From Enteractinococcus fodinae (GTDB lineage Bacteria > Actinomycetota > Actinomycetes > Actinomycetales > Micrococcaceae): a stretch of DNA of 64,000 bases. The notes under the pieces were generated by a model. That model was not told the DNA's origin. It made no database searches and was given only the letters and a program-made list of their open reading frames with translations. Position numbers and translations under genes: made by a program. The stretch spans positions 1,550,001 through 1,614,000 of the forward strand of contig NZ_JAVDYJ010000001.1 in NCBI RefSeq assembly GCF_031458395.1, in the 5' to 3' direction. Every line of letters starts with the position of its first letter. Position 1 is the stretch's first letter. Of the stretch, positions 39,482 to 49,812 are shown one piece after another.

Positions 39482-42169
39482 TTAGGAGGCCTCGATGTGC
39501 TGGCGGAGGGTAGCTAAAGCCTCATCGATCTTAGTGACATCCTGTCCGCCACCTTGGGCTAAGTCAGGTTTGCCGCCTCCACCGCCACCTAACACCTGTG
39601 AGGCGGTTTTCACCAGCGTACCGGCTTTCAGGCCTCGGGCTTGGGCTCCTTCGTTGACAGCTATAACTACCAGCGGGCGGTTATTTGCGGTCCCGATCAT
39701 GGCGACCACGATATTTTGGTTACCTGCCTTGGCGAGACGATCGCGAAGATCTTGCACGGCCGACCTTAGATCGTCAGCACTCGAGACTGGCCCAAAGTTA
39801 TGAGCCAGTAAGGTCACCTCACCTACGGTTTCGGCTTTTTCGACAAGCTGACCTGCTTGTGCCATCAGCTGCTGGGCTCGGAGTTGTGCGAGTTCTTTTT
39901 CTACTTCGCGCAACTTGTGCAGCGTCTGCTCGACACGTCCAGGGATGTCGCTCGCCGGCGCTTTGAGCATGGCTGATAATTGATTGACCAGCGTACGTTC
40001 GGCAGCGAAATGTTCGAACGCGTCGAGGCCAACGAGTGCTTCGACACGGCGGTTACCCGATCCGACAGACTGCTCGTTGAGTAGCGCTAGCGTCCCGATT
40101 TCCGCGGTGGAGGTGACGTGCGTGCCGCCGCACAATTCGCGTGACCAAGCACCGTCGATTTCTACGACGCGGACTCGGTCCCCGTATTTCTCACCGAACA
40201 GGCTCATCGCGCCCATGGCTTTGGCTTCTTGCAGACTTGTTTCCATCGTGTGCACGGTGAAGTTATCCCGGATGGCAATGTTGGACAGTTCTTCCACTTC
40301 CTGACGTGCTCCTTCGGAAAGCGCGTCTTGCCACCGGAAGTCGAAACGTAGGTAGCCTTCTTTGTTGAAGGACCCGGCCTGTACTGCTTCCGGACCCAGG
40401 ATTTGATGCAGAGCAGCGTGCACGATATGGGTGGCCGAGTGCGCTTTCTGGGCATCAAGACGGCGTTGGAGGTCGATCGCACCCACGGCTTCAGCACCCA
40501 TTGGCGCTTCACCTTCACGGATGATGCCACGATGTACCGATAAGCCTTTGATGGGTGATTGCACGTCGGTGACTTCGATGACGAAACCGTTACCTGTGAT
40601 CAACCCGCTATCTGCTGCTTGCCCGCCGGCTTCGGCGTAAAACGGGGTGGCATCCAGGACGACTTCGACTTCTTGACCCTGTTGTGCCACGCCTGCGGTC
40701 TGACCGTCGATCAACAGCGAGCGGATCGTGGACTGCGTGGTGTGCTCGGTATAGCCGGTAAAGACAGTATCTTCGCCGGCGTGTGCCTGGTAGTACAGGC
40801 TGGTGTCGGCGTGGCCAGTCTTTTTGGCTTTGGCATCCTTTCGGGCGCGTTCGCGTTGCTCTTGCATGAGTTCTACGAACTTATCCTGATCGACCGAGAC
40901 CCCCGCCTCTTCGGCCATCTCAAGGGTCAGATCGATGGGGAAGCCATAGGTGTCGTGCAGTTCAAACGCGGCATCACCCGAGAGTGCGATACCGGCTTCG
41001 CGTGCTTGAGCAACGGAGCTTTCAAGGCGCGTAGTGCCTGCTGCAATGGTGCGCAGGAATGCGCGCTCTTCGGCATAGGCGATGCGGGATATGCGATCAA
41101 AATCTTCGGCCACTGCGGGATACGACCCACGCATGGCATCGCGCGAAATTGGCAACAGTTCCGGCAGCACGGCAGTCGTGACGCCCATCAGACGCATCGC
41201 TCGCACTGCACGACGGATTAACCGTCGCAGTACATAGCCGCCGCCTTCATTGCCCGGCACTACCCCATCACTAATCAACATCAACGCTGAACGAATATGA
41301 TCAGCGACGTACCGCAGGCGCATATCATTGGCGAAGTTTCGGTCCTCAGGATCCTCCGTCGAGGTATATGTGACCCCCGCGAGCTCAGCTGCGCGATCCA
41401 ACACCGGGCGGACCTGGTCGGTTTCGTACATGTTCTCGACACCCTGCAAAATCATTGCAAGACGTTCCATACCTAGCCCGGTGTCGATATTCTTATTGGC
41501 CAGTTCGCCTGCGATGTCGAAATCTGCTTGGCCGCGAACTTCTCCGAGTTGGTATTGCATAAAGACCAGGTTCCAGATTTCTAGGTACCTGGTGTCGTCG
41601 GCTGCTGGGCCACCCTCGGCACCGTATGCTGGTCCGCGATCGTAGAAAATTTCGGAGCATGGGCCGCCCGGGCCGGGTTGGCCAGTGTGCCAGTAATTAT
41701 CTTCCTTGCCGATGCGCTGCAGACGTTCTTCGGGGATTTTCACCACATGGCGCCAAATGGCGTATGCCTCATCGTCTTCTTCATAAACGGTGGCCCATAA
41801 GCGATCGGGATCAAGCCCAAAGCCCCCCTCATCTTGTGGGGTGGTCAGCAGCTCCCACGCCATCGTAATGGCGCCCTCCTTGAAATAGTCACCAAAAGAA
41901 AAGTTCCCGGCCATCTGGAAGAAGGTACCGTGCCGGGCGGTTTTGCCAACTTCTTCGATGTCAGCCGTACGAATACATTTTTGGATAGAAGTGGCTCGAG
42001 TGTATGGGGGTGTCTGTTGGCCCAAGAAATAGGGGATGAATGGGACCATGCCAGCAACAGTAAACAGCAACGATGGGTCAGGTGAAACCAACGACGCCGA
42101 AGGCACTACGGTGTGGTTGTGTTTTTCAAAAAACGCAGTCCAACGACGAGCTATTTCATGTGTTTGCAT
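39482..42169 (-). CDS. alaS: Alanyl-tRNA synthetase
   Basis: AlaRS of 895 residues. The catalytic domain begins EIARRWTAFFEKHNHTVVPS with FTVAGMVPFIPYFLG; the editing domain carries the zinc set HSATHIVHAALH and CGGTHVTSTAEIG. A coiled-coil region (about 730-780) leads to the C-Ala domain ending in GGGGGKPDLAQGGG. Length and motif order are normal. A 107-residue membrane gene precedes it. Confidence 0.97.
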   Translation of the reverse strand: MQTHEIARRWTAFFEKHNHTVVPSASLVSPDPSLLFTVAGMVPFIPYFLGQQTPPYTRATSIQKCIRTADIEEVGKTARHGTFFQMAGNFSFGDYFKEGAITMAWELLTTPQDEGGFGLDPDRLWATVYEEDDEAYAIWRHVVKIPEERLQRIGKEDNYWHTGQPGPGGPCSEIFYDRGPAYGAEGGPAADDTRYLEIWNLVFMQYQLGEVRGQADFDIAGELANKNIDTGLGMERLAMILQGVENMYETDQVRPVLDRAAELAGVTYTSTEDPEDRNFANDMRLRYVADHIRSALMLISDGVVPGNEGGGYVLRRLIRRAVRAMRLMGVTTAVLPELLPISRDAMRGSYPAVAEDFDRISRIAYAEERAFLRTIAAGTTRLESSVAQAREAGIALSGDAAFELHDTYGFPIDLTLEMAEEAGVSVDQDKFVELMQEQRERARKDAKAKKTGHADTSLYYQAHAGEDTVFTGYTEHTTQSTIRSLLIDGQTAGVAQQGQEVEVVLDATPFYAEAGGQAADSGLITGNGFVIEVTDVQSPIKGLSVHRGIIREGEAPMGAEAVGAIDLQRRLDAQKAHSATHIVHAALHQILGPEAVQAGSFNKEGYLRFDFRWQDALSEGARQEVEELSNIAIRDNFTVHTMETSLQEAKAMGAMSLFGEKYGDRVRVVEIDGAWSRELCGGTHVTSTAEIGTLALLNEQSVGSGNRRVEALVGLDAFEHFAAERTLVNQLSAMLKAPASDIPGRVEQTLHKLREVEKELAQLRAQQLMAQAGQLVEKAETVGEVTLLAHNFGPVSSADDLRSAVQDLRDRLAKAGNQNIVVAMIGTANNRPLVVIAVNEGAQARGLKAGTLVKTASQVLGGGGGGKPDLAQGGGQDVTKIDEALATLRQHIEAS

Positions 42170-42245
42170 AACTGTTCATCCATCACGAGCTAGAAAACCG
42201 GCAGCGGGCCGGTTGTGGGTCCAAGAAAGTACAAAATATTGTGGG

Positions 42246-42569
42246 TCATGCAGAGCGTTCGGTGGTCACTTCGGTCACTTCGCCCTGTAGTGGATCCACG
42301 CGATGAGGGTACTCGACAACTGGCGGCGCGGGCTGTGCCCGGTTGAGCGCGGGGACTTGCTCTCGCATGGTCCCGAAGAAGGATCGCGTTGTTTCGACAA
42401 GAATACTAGCGGCACCTTGTCCGATGCTGCGTCCGATGTTTTCCGGCGACAGTGACGTGCGCAGGGCTTCTTCAGCACGAAGGGCGGCTGCGTCGCGACC
42501 TTGGGATAACTTGGTATGTCCATACCAGCCGATGGCAGCACCGACTCCAACCAGCAATACTCGTTTCAC
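42246..42569 (-). CDS. Small membrane protein of unknown function (alaS-rpsD interval)
   Basis: Protein of 107 residues: a short N-terminal hydrophobic segment (VLLVGVGAAIGWYGHTKL, about 4-21), then an amphipathic helix-rich part (about 25-75) and a Pro-rich, charged tail. It resembles short DUF6167-type proteins found at this position between rpsD and alaS in Micrococcales; that match is from memory. No catalytic motif is visible. It may be an envelope-associated accessory protein. Confidence 0.7.
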   Translation of the reverse strand: MKRVLLVGVGAAIGWYGHTKLSQGRDAAALRAEEALRTSLSPENIGRSIGQGAASILVETTRSFFGTMREQVPALNRAQPAPPVVEYPHRVDPLQGEVTEVTTERSA

Positions 42570-42724
42570 AACCGCAAACCTTTCTGATGTATAACCGTCC
42601 CTACTCTACCCAATGCGGTGGGTAGATGACTGCTGGAAGACAACAGCTTTCGGGTGAGACACCACCGGCCCGGGGCCTTGCCGAAGCAAGTCCACCGAGC
42701 CGGGAAGAGTGTGTAAGCCGAGGC

Positions 42725-43351
42725 TTAGCGTGAGTAGTGCTCGACGACCAGGTTTTCTTGGATAGAAACTGGAATTTCGGCACGTTTTGGTGCGCGAACC
42801 AAGCTCGCACGCAGCTTATCGATTTCTACATCGAGGTAGCCTGGCACATCTGGCAAGACTTCCTGGTGTGCCCCGGTTGCTGCGATCTGGAAGGGCACCA
42901 TGGTTTCGCTGCGTTCTGCAACATGAATCATCTGGCCTTCTTTAACCTGGAATGATGGGCGGTCAACACGCTGGCCATCGACGAGGATGTGCTGGTGGAC
43001 AACCAGCTGACGGGCCTGAGCAATGGTGCGAGCAAAACCGGCACGAAGCACAAGAGCGTCAAGACGAGATTCCAGCATCTCGACGAGGTTTTCACCGGCC
43101 AGACCCTGACGGCGGCGTGCTTCGTTGAAGTAGCGGACCATCTGGGCTTCACGGATGTTGTAGATAGCGCGGAGACGCTGCTTTTCTTTCAGACGGACCG
43201 AGTAGTCAGAGTCTGCACGACGACGTGCACGACCGTGCTGACCTGGACCGTATGGGCGGCGCTCCATGTACTTTTCTGCTTTTGGAGTCAGTGCAATGCC
43301 AAGTGCGCGAGAGTGGCGCACTGTGCGGCGGGTACGTAAACCTTTAGCCAT
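42725..43351 (-). CDS. rpsD: 30S ribosomal protein S4
   Basis: S4, 208 residues, nucleates 30S assembly. N-terminus MAKGLRTRRTVRHSRALG, then PKAEKYMERRPYGPGQHGRA and the S4 RNA-binding domain ESRLDALVLRAGFARTIAQA. It is the cysteine-free (C-minus) form: no zinc ligands occur in the first 40 residues. The frame continues to 43378, but the ATG at 43351 is preceded by AAGGAAG and gives the family start. The 200 bases upstream hold the promoter; no leader was recognised. Confidence 0.96.
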   Translation of the reverse strand: MAKGLRTRRTVRHSRALGIALTPKAEKYMERRPYGPGQHGRARRRADSDYSVRLKEKQRLRAIYNIREAQMVRYFNEARRRQGLAGENLVEMLESRLDALVLRAGFARTIAQARQLVVHQHILVDGQRVDRPSFQVKEGQMIHVAERSETMVPFQIAATGAHQEVLPDVPGYLDVEIDKLRASLVRAPKRAEIPVSIQENLVVEHYSR

Positions 43352-43569
43352 AGTGTTGTGGCTTCCTTTTCTTGTCATGCGGTATCGCTTGGTTTTGTCA
43401 TCCCCTGCACGACAAAGCCGACTAGCCTAAATGCAGGTGATTCCTGGCCTCTGATGTCAGTGTTTTCCAGAGAGCTGAGGGTTATACCGCCAACCGTCAT
43501 TACTACCGTCTTCTGTATTTAAAGACGTGCCAGACAAAGGGCTATCCTATCAGCTCCAACTAGCCCCGC

Positions 43570-45042
43570 CTAATCTGCGGTATCGGGGTCTGCTGTCGTC
43601 TTGCTGTGGGTTTCGGACCGTGGCGTTGCTGGGGACTCTGCACTCGTCGGTGGGTCAGTGCTCGGCTGGTTGTACAGCACCGCGCGCAATCGTTCGACTC
43701 GCTCCGACAACATGTGTTCACGGCCGTTATTCGTCGGCAGGTAGTACTGCCGCCCCAACAACTCATCTGGCAAATATTGCTGGCTCACGATCGAATGCGG
43801 ATACGAGTGGGGGTACTTGTAGCCCACGCCGTGGCCCAGAGCTTTCGCACCCGAGTAGTGCGCATCTCGTAGTGGTTTCGGAACGGCCCCAGCACGTCCA
43901 GCGCGCACGTCGGCAAGCGCTTGATCTATGCCTTGGTAGGCAGCATTAGATTTCGGCGCGGTCGCTAAGTGGACGACGGCTTGAGCAAGCGGGATCCGGC
44001 CTTCCGGCATACCGATTAGCTGAACCGCCTGAGCAGCTGCCACAGCGGTCTGGAGTGCCGTGGGATCAGCCATGCCGATATCCTCGGAAGCGTGCACAAT
44101 GAGTCGACGAGCGATATACCGAGCATCTTCGCCTGCGTGAATCATGCGGGCTAAATAATGTAAGGCAGCATCCACATCTGAGCCGCGGATGGATTTAATG
44201 AATGCCGAAATCACGTCGTAGTGCTGGTCGCCGTCTTTGTCATATCGCAAAACGGCCTGGTCCATTGCCTGCGCCGCTTGATCTAACGTCACCACCGGAG
44301 TGTGTGCCGTATCTTGGGCCTGATCGAGGCTCACACCGGCTGCCGCTTCGAGGGTGGTGAGCGCACGCCGTGCATCGCCTTGGGCCATCCGGATCAGATA
44401 GTCGCGTGCTTCGTCATCAAGTTCGACGGTCTTGTTCAGCCCGCGTTCTTCCGTCACGGCGCGGTCGATGAGCACACCTATGTCATCGTCACTCAGTGGC
44501 TCTAAAGTCAGCATGATTGACCGCGACATCAAAGGAGCCACGACGGAAAAGGAGGGGTTTTCGGTGGTCGCCGCGACGAGTACGACCCACCGGTTTTCGA
44601 CCCCGGGGAGCAGCGCATCTTGCTGCGCCTTGTTGAACCGGTGGATCTCGTCGAGAAATAAGATGGTGGTGCGGCCGTAGAGGTCACGGTTATCCAGCGC
44701 CTGATCCATAACCCGTCGCACGTCCTTGACGCCAGCTGAGATCGCGGACAATTCGACGAACTTGCGGTCCGGGGCCTGAGAAATGACGTGAGCTAGCGTA
44801 GTTTTGCCTGTTCCGGGTGGGCCGTACAGCATGATTGACGATGGCCCCACATTTGCGGGGCCGCTGGTCTCGGTGAGTTTCCGCAGCGGTGAACCCGGGG
44901 TGAGCAAATGCTGCTGACCGACCATTTCATCCAGCGTACGGGGGCGCATCCGCACGGCCAACGGCGCCGAAGCGGAGGTCTTGGCGCTCTGCATCGAGTC
45001 GTGGTCATCGTCGGGCTGGGCCGCGGAGAACAAATCTTGCAC
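43570..45042 (-). CDS. rarA: Replication-associated recombination protein A (RarA/MgsA)
   Basis: AAA+ ATPase of 490 residues, acting at stalled forks. [20 protein letters not shown] opens the domain, followed by Walker [18 protein letters not shown] and Walker [18 protein letters not shown]. Sensor 1 is [11 protein letters not shown]. The C-terminal part (about 270-430) forms the tetramerisation domain ending [19 protein letters not shown]. The last 50 residues are a low-complexity tail. It is divergent from dtd, with 56 bases between them. Confidence 0.94.
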   Translation of the reverse strand: MQDLFSAAQPDDDHDSMQSAKTSASAPLAVRMRPRTLDEMVGQQHLLTPGSPLRKLTETSGPANVGPSSIMLYGPPGTGKTTLAHVISQAPDRKFVELSAISAGVKDVRRVMDQALDNRDLYGRTTILFLDEIHRFNKAQQDALLPGVENRWVVLVAATTENPSFSVVAPLMSRSIMLTLEPLSDDDIGVLIDRAVTEERGLNKTVELDDEARDYLIRMAQGDARRALTTLEAAAGVSLDQAQDTAHTPVVTLDQAAQAMDQAVLRYDKDGDQHYDVISAFIKSIRGSDVDAALHYLARMIHAGEDARYIARRLIVHASEDIGMADPTALQTAVAAAQAVQLIGMPEGRIPLAQAVVHLATAPKSNAAYQGIDQALADVRAGRAGAVPKPLRDAHYSGAKALGHGVGYKYPHSYPHSIVSQQYLPDELLGRQYYLPTNNGREHMLSERVERLRAVLYNQPSTDPPTSAESPATPRSETHSKTTADPDTAD

Positions 45043-45098
45043 GCCTCTACTCTACTGGTGGCCCAGGATGGTGGACATTCCCGGCTACACTTGGGGCC

Positions 45099-45557
45099 AT
45101 GCGTGCAGTAATACAAGTGGTTTCATCTGCCAGTGTCACGGTTGAAGAGCAGGTGGTGGGGCAGCTTCCGCGCCCCGGACTGATGATCTTATTGGGCGTC
45201 CACGTGGACGACACTCAAACACAAGCCGATGCCCTGGTAGACAAGATCGTCAACCTTCGGATCCTCGGCGACGAACAGTCCGCGCTCGAGTTACAAGCAC
45301 CCGTGATGGTGGTATCGCAGTTCACCCTCAACGCCGATGTGCGTAAGGGACGGCGCCCGTCGTGGTCGAAGGCGGCCCGACCAGAACAATCGGAGCCGTT
45401 ATACGAATACTTCCTGCAACGGGTTCGCGATCAGGGCTTGGAGGTAGTCACCGGTCAGTTCGGGGCGAGGATGGATGTAGCGCTGGTGAACACCGGACCT
45501 TTCACATTGGTGATTGATTCCGATGATTTGGCGGCCCCGCGACGTGGTGTGACATAA
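45099..45557 (+). CDS. dtd: D-aminoacyl-tRNA deacylase
   Basis: DTD, 152 residues, removes D-amino acids (and Gly from tRNA-Ala). The start MRAVIQVVSSASVTVEEQVV and the SQFTLNADVRKGRRPSW motif are diagnostic. The Gly-cisPro motif that excludes L-amino acids is present as NTGPFT, with Phe in place of the more common Val. It is followed after nine bases by an unknown membrane gene. Confidence 0.95.
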   Translation: MRAVIQVVSSASVTVEEQVVGQLPRPGLMILLGVHVDDTQTQADALVDKIVNLRILGDEQSALELQAPVMVVSQFTLNADVRKGRRPSWSKAARPEQSEPLYEYFLQRVRDQGLEVVTGQFGARMDVALVNTGPFTLVIDSDDLAAPRRGVT

Positions 45558-45566
45558 ACTCCTGAT

Positions 45567-46013
45567 ATGAGCTGGAACTCAAGGTACTCTGCCCAAAAGT
45601 ATCAGCGCCAAGAGCGCCGAAAAGCCACTATGATGATCGTCATTGGTGTTGCGTTCACTGCCAGTGGCGTGTTCATCTGGTTCACTGATAGTGCCTGGTT
45701 AGCCCTGACAAGCGTCGTATTCGGTCTGGCAGTCATACTGGGCGGAATGCTCACGTGGAGCCAATCTGACGGTTCGATAGGCTCATTTAGGGTCCTCATC
45801 AGCGCATGTGTCATGTTTGCTATCCTCTGCGCAATAACAGTCGTCCATGCGACGGTTGCCCCGCAGGACTTCGACGGTATGCTCAGACCGCTTTATGCAC
45901 TCATAGCCGGCTACCTCGGCCTGGCCTTATTCGGTGGAGGCTTGATTTTTCTTCTAATCAGATCCCTCAGAAACGCCCGCTCTCGAGCAGCTACTCCACC
46001 CTCGACCGAATAA
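45567..46013 (+). CDS. Four-helix membrane protein of unknown function
   Basis: Protein of 148 residues with four hydrophobic segments (about 22-38, 43-63, 72-94 and 105-130), a basic N-terminus (SAQKYQRQERRKATM) and a basic C-terminal end. I do not recognise the family. The short spacing to dtd suggests co-transcription. A decayed helicase remnant follows on the opposite strand, so this spot may be a point of gene turnover. Confidence 0.7.
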   Translation: MSWNSRYSAQKYQRQERRKATMMIVIGVAFTASGVFIWFTDSAWLALTSVVFGLAVILGGMLTWSQSDGSIGSFRVLISACVMFAILCAITVVHATVAPQDFDGMLRPLYALIAGYLGLALFGGGLIFLLIRSLRNARSRAATPPSTE

Positions 46014-46020
46014 TTTGCTT

Positions 46021-46290
46021 CTAGTGCTTCTCAGAAGGCTGCAAAGCCCGCAAGAGATAATTAGTAACCTCGCCAACCCAGGTCATCACGAGTTCGTCAC
46101 GGGCTCGTGTGGCAGCTACATACAGCGAAGATTTCTCTCGCAGTTCGACATCATGTTGTTCGGCTCCTGGTAGTTCTGCTAGCTGCCTGTAGCGGGTATT
46201 TTCTCGGTTCCGGCACCAATAATGATGGCACGTTCGGCCTCCTTGGCGCTTTGCATGCGGAGTCGACGAGCGCGTCCCACGAGATTTATG
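46021..46290 (-). pseudogene. Remnant of a UvrD/Rep-type helicase C-terminus
   Basis: The minus strand, read to the TAG at 46021-46023, encodes AELPGAEQHDVELREK and then SSLYVAATRARDELVMTWVG. LYVAATRARDEL is motif VI of UvrD/PcrA-type superfamily 1 helicases. Further upstream another frame gives RRLRMQSAKEAERAIIIGAG, which resembles the motif V region (HRAKGLE-type) of the same proteins. The two pieces lie in different frames, so a frameshift separates them near 46200, and stops upstream close off the rest. Walker A and the other N-terminal motifs are absent. Confidence 0.75.
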
Positions 46291-46349
46291 GCTCGGTAAG
46301 TGGTTCAGTTATGGTCAAATTCTTGGCTGACAACCCAGCTTCACAAATG

Positions 46350-46388
46350 AAACCGCCGACCTCTAGTACTTCTTGAGATCGGCGGCTT
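46350..46388 (-). terminator. Terminator of aspS
   Basis: AACCGCCGACCTC (46351-46363) pairs with GAGATCGGCGGCTT (46375-46388), allowing G-U pairs, around an 11-base loop. It begins 16 bases after the aspS stop and is followed on the mRNA strand by TTTCATTT. The decayed helicase lies beyond it. Confidence 0.7.
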
Positions 46389-46403
46389 CGATGTGCGAGA
46401 GCT

Positions 46404-48215
46404 TTATGCGTTGGCGGTGGCTTCTTCTTCGTCTTCTTCGGGGACGTAGTCGACACCGGTTTCGGCGCGTTGTTCCTCGGTAATCGGGGCGGGCGCATCG
46501 GTGAGGGGGTCGTGACCGTTGCCGGTCTTCGGGAAGGCAATGACTTCACGGATGGAGTCGGTGCCGGCTAACAGTGCCACGATACGGTCCCAACCAAAGG
46601 CAATACCACCGTGCGGTGGGGCTCCATACTGGAAGGCGTCCAGGAGGAAGCCAAATTTTTCTTGAGCGTCTTCGTTGGAAATGCCCATGATGTTGAAGAC
46701 GCGTTTTTGTACCTCTTGGTTATGAATACGGATCGACCCGCCGCCGATTTCGTTGCCGTTGGCGACGATGTCATAGGCGTAGGCCAAGGCTTCACCCGGG
46801 TTGGTGTCGAAGGTGTCCATATATTCTGGTTTCGGCGAGGTGAAGGCGTGGTGGACTGCTGTCCATGCGCCATCACCCACGGCCACATCACCTTCGGCTA
46901 CGGCTTTTTCGGCCGGTTCGAACATCGGGGCGTCTACTACCCATACAAAGGACCAGTCCTGTTCTTCGGCTGGGACTTCTGAGTTCGGTTTAATCAGTCC
47001 GATCCGATGGGCGATTTCAACGCGCGCGGCACCCAGCAAGGCGCGGGATTCATTGGGTTTCCCGGCGGCAAAGAAGATCGCATCACCTGGGTTGGCGCCG
47101 ACTTTGGCAGCCAGCCCCTCGCGCTCTGCATCTGAGATGTTGCGCGTAACCGGTCCGGTGAGTTCGCCGTCTTCTTTGTACAGAACATAGGCCAGACCGT
47201 GCGCGCCACGTTGTTTTGCCCATTCTTGCCAGGCATCCAGTTGGCGCCGTGGCTGGGAGGCTCCGCCGGGCATGACGACCGCGCCGACGTATTCGTTCTG
47301 GAATACCCGGAACGGGGTGTCTTTGAAATATTCGGTCATCTCGGTCAGTTCTAAACCGAAGCGCAGATCCGGTTTGTCCGTGCCGTATTTGTCCATCGCC
47401 TCGTGGTACGTAATCCGCGGGAACGGAGCAGGCAGGTCCACGCCGATAAGCTTCCAGATGGAGACCAGCAACTGTTCAGCAAGCTCGATGACGTCGTCCT
47501 GTTCGACAAAGGACGCTTCTATATCGAGCTGGGTGAATTCCGGCTGGCGGTCGGCACGGAAGTCTTCGTCTCTGTAGCAGCGTGCGATCTGGTAGTACCG
47601 TTCGATGCCGCCGACTTGAAGCAACTGTTTGAACAACTGCGGGGATTGTGGCAGGGCGTACCAGGAGCCCGGGTCTAACCGAGCCGGAACCAGAAAATCT
47701 CGGGCACCTTCAGGGGTGGACCGGGTCAGCGTTGGGGTTTCCACCTCAATGTAATCCTGGTCTGCCAACAGGTTTCGGGCGACGCGGTTGACTTCCGAGC
47801 GCAGGCGCATGATGCGGGCCGGTTCAGGGCGACGTAGGTCGAGGTAGCGGTGTGCCAAGCGTACTTCCTCGCCCACTTCGACATGCTCATCAATTTGAAA
47901 TGGGAGCGGAGCTGCGGTATTCAATACCACGACTTCAGAGGCAAAGAGTTCAACGTCACCGGAGGCGATATTGCGGTTCTCGCTCCCCTCGGGACGAGCC
48001 TTAACCTCCGCAGTGACCTGCAAAACGTATTCGTTGCGCAGCTGATCAAACTGCGATTCATCATGGACCACGATCTGCGCGACACCCGAGGCGTCGCGCA
48101 GGTCGAGGAAAGCTACTCCACCGTGGTCACGACGGCGGGCTACCCAGCCTGTCACGGTCACAGTCTGGCCGATGTGGTCGGCGTTGAGTTTGCCGAGTTG
48201 ATGGGTGCGAAGCAC
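46404..48215 (-). CDS. aspS: Aspartyl-tRNA synthetase
   Basis: AspRS of 603 residues, bacterial type. An N-terminal OB-fold anticodon domain (about 1-110, [20 protein letters not shown]) is followed by class II motifs: [10 protein letters not shown] region insert domain, [20 protein letters not shown] (motif 2) and [15 protein letters not shown] (motif 3). The C-terminus ends in an acidic tail. Whether it is discriminating or also charges tRNA-Asn depends on the presence of GatCAB elsewhere. Confidence 0.96.
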   Translation of the reverse strand: MLRTHQLGKLNADHIGQTVTVTGWVARRRDHGGVAFLDLRDASGVAQIVVHDESQFDQLRNEYVLQVTAEVKARPEGSENRNIASGDVELFASEVVVLNTAAPLPFQIDEHVEVGEEVRLAHRYLDLRRPEPARIMRLRSEVNRVARNLLADQDYIEVETPTLTRSTPEGARDFLVPARLDPGSWYALPQSPQLFKQLLQVGGIERYYQIARCYRDEDFRADRQPEFTQLDIEASFVEQDDVIELAEQLLVSIWKLIGVDLPAPFPRITYHEAMDKYGTDKPDLRFGLELTEMTEYFKDTPFRVFQNEYVGAVVMPGGASQPRRQLDAWQEWAKQRGAHGLAYVLYKEDGELTGPVTRNISDAEREGLAAKVGANPGDAIFFAAGKPNESRALLGAARVEIAHRIGLIKPNSEVPAEEQDWSFVWVVDAPMFEPAEKAVAEGDVAVGDGAWTAVHHAFTSPKPEYMDTFDTNPGEALAYAYDIVANGNEIGGGSIRIHNQEVQKRVFNIMGISNEDAQEKFGFLLDAFQYGAPPHGGIAFGWDRIVALLAGTDSIREVIAFPKTGNGHDPLTDAPAPITEEQRAETGVDYVPEEDEEEATANA

Positions 48216-48273
48216 GTTGTGTTTCCCCTTTGAATCTACGAGTTGTATAAAACTGATCTAGTTCGGCGCTAGT

Positions 48274-49644
48274 CTACCGTTGAGCTGCCGCATGGGTTGG
48301 GTCAAGTTGTTTGATCTGGGGTGTCAGATCTTCCTGCGGGGGCAGCCAGGTGTTTGGATCTGCTGGTACTTGCTCACCCGAACGGATGTCTTTGACTTCG
48401 TGCGTGACAATGTCATTCTCCGAAGTCGTGAACCAGACATACGGTATGCCACGTCGATCTGCGTGGCGAATTTGCTTGCCAAATTTTTCGGCCTTTGTGG
48501 CCACCTCGGTCTTGATGCCTCGGGTACGCAATGCCTGTGCGATATCTTGCGCCGCTGACCAGTCTTCGTCCGAAGTTAAAGCGACGTACACAGTGGTCGG
48601 TACGCTGCGACTGGCCTCTACAAGCTGCTGAGAGAACAGTCGGGATAAGAGGCGTGTTACACCGATGGATAAGCCCACCCCGGGGAAGGTGCGTTTGCCT
48701 TTGGTTGCCAGCGCGTCGTACCGGCCCCCAGAACAGATAGAACCAAGCTCTTCGTGGCCGACAAGATTCGTTTCGTAGACGGTGCCGGTGTAATAGTCCA
48801 GTCCACGCGCAATAGATAAATCAGCAACGGCAGTGCCCGGGACCCGTTTATGCAGCTCGTCGATCACCTCGGCGAGTTCCCGCAGTCCTTCGTCGAGCAA
48901 CTCGTTTTGCACACCGAGTGCACGGACTTCGTCGACAAAGGATGAATCTTCGGCACGAATCTGGGCAAGCGCTAATGCCTGCTCAGCCTGCTGGGGGCTT
49001 GCACCAAGCTCATCTTGGAGTCCCTGGGATACTTGTGCGGCCCCGATTTTTTCGAGCTTATCGATATTGCGTAACACACCAGCGGTGTCTTCCAGGCCAA
49101 TCCCCCGGTAGAAACCCTCGGCCAGTTTTCGGTTATTGATTCGTATGAGAAACTGGCCGATCGGCAGGCGTGATAGAGCCTCAGCCATAACTAAGGCAAC
49201 GTCGATGTCATGGCGGAAGTCCAGGGCGCCATCGCCCACGATGTCGATATCGGCCTGGGTAAATTCCCGGGCACGGCCTTCTTGGGGCCGTTCACCACGC
49301 CAGACTTTTTGGATTTGGTAACGGCGGAAGGGAAACGCGAGGTGTCCCGCATTTTCTGTCACGTACCGGGCAAACGGTACTGTCAGGTCGAAGTGTAAGG
49401 CCAGCCGCGACGTGTCGGTCGGGTCTGGGGCTTCAGTGTCGTGGATCCGAGAAACCGTGTAGACCTCTTTGTCGATCTCACCTTTGCGCAAGAGCGTACC
49501 CAGTGGTTCAACTGCGCGGGTCTCTATGTTTGCAAATCCATGGAGTTCAAAGACTTCTGCCAAAGTGTGAAGCACATGGAGTTCAACGAGGCGTTCCTGC
49601 GGTAGCCATTCGTGGAATCCAGATAGTGAAGTCTTACGGGACAT
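48274..49644 (-). CDS. hisS: Histidyl-tRNA synthetase
   Basis: HisRS, about 456 residues. Class II motifs: RYQIQKVWRGERPQEGRARE (motif 2), the histidine motif ARGLDYYTGTVYETN and CSGGRYDAL, and GVGLSIGVTRLLSRL (motif 3). The C-terminal anticodon domain (about 350-456) contains VATKAEKFGKQIRHADRRGI. The frame extends to 49689, but MSRKTSLSGFHEWLP at 49644 matches the usual N-terminus. It is upstream of aspS on the same strand with a 58-base gap. Confidence 0.95.
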   Translation of the reverse strand: MSRKTSLSGFHEWLPQERLVELHVLHTLAEVFELHGFANIETRAVEPLGTLLRKGEIDKEVYTVSRIHDTEAPDPTDTSRLALHFDLTVPFARYVTENAGHLAFPFRRYQIQKVWRGERPQEGRAREFTQADIDIVGDGALDFRHDIDVALVMAEALSRLPIGQFLIRINNRKLAEGFYRGIGLEDTAGVLRNIDKLEKIGAAQVSQGLQDELGASPQQAEQALALAQIRAEDSSFVDEVRALGVQNELLDEGLRELAEVIDELHKRVPGTAVADLSIARGLDYYTGTVYETNLVGHEELGSICSGGRYDALATKGKRTFPGVGLSIGVTRLLSRLFSQQLVEASRSVPTTVYVALTSDEDWSAAQDIAQALRTRGIKTEVATKAEKFGKQIRHADRRGIPYVWFTTSENDIVTHEVKDIRSGEQVPADPNTWLPPQEDLTPQIKQLDPTHAAAQR

Positions 49645-49812
49645 AGTGGGGTCTACTCCAGAGGTTCTCGTCGGGGCTGCAATGCGCACCTTGGCGTCAG
49701 CTATTTAAAGTACTCTGCCATTGTATGCGTTTCGCGTAAGCTATCAGTGACCATCTCATGACAGTCATCCGATGGCTGACGGGATCTCCTCCTACGGAAG
49801 AAAGTTTTTGCG

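Noticed and set aside
42670-42700. Terminator candidate after rpsD
   Set aside because: CTTGC-TTCG-GCAAG on the minus strand is a stable small hairpin but has no U run; it may be part of a larger fold and I could not support a terminator.
46107-46376. 89-codon plus-strand open frame at the helicase remnant
   Set aside because: It runs antisense to the recognisable helicase motif VI and has no family features.
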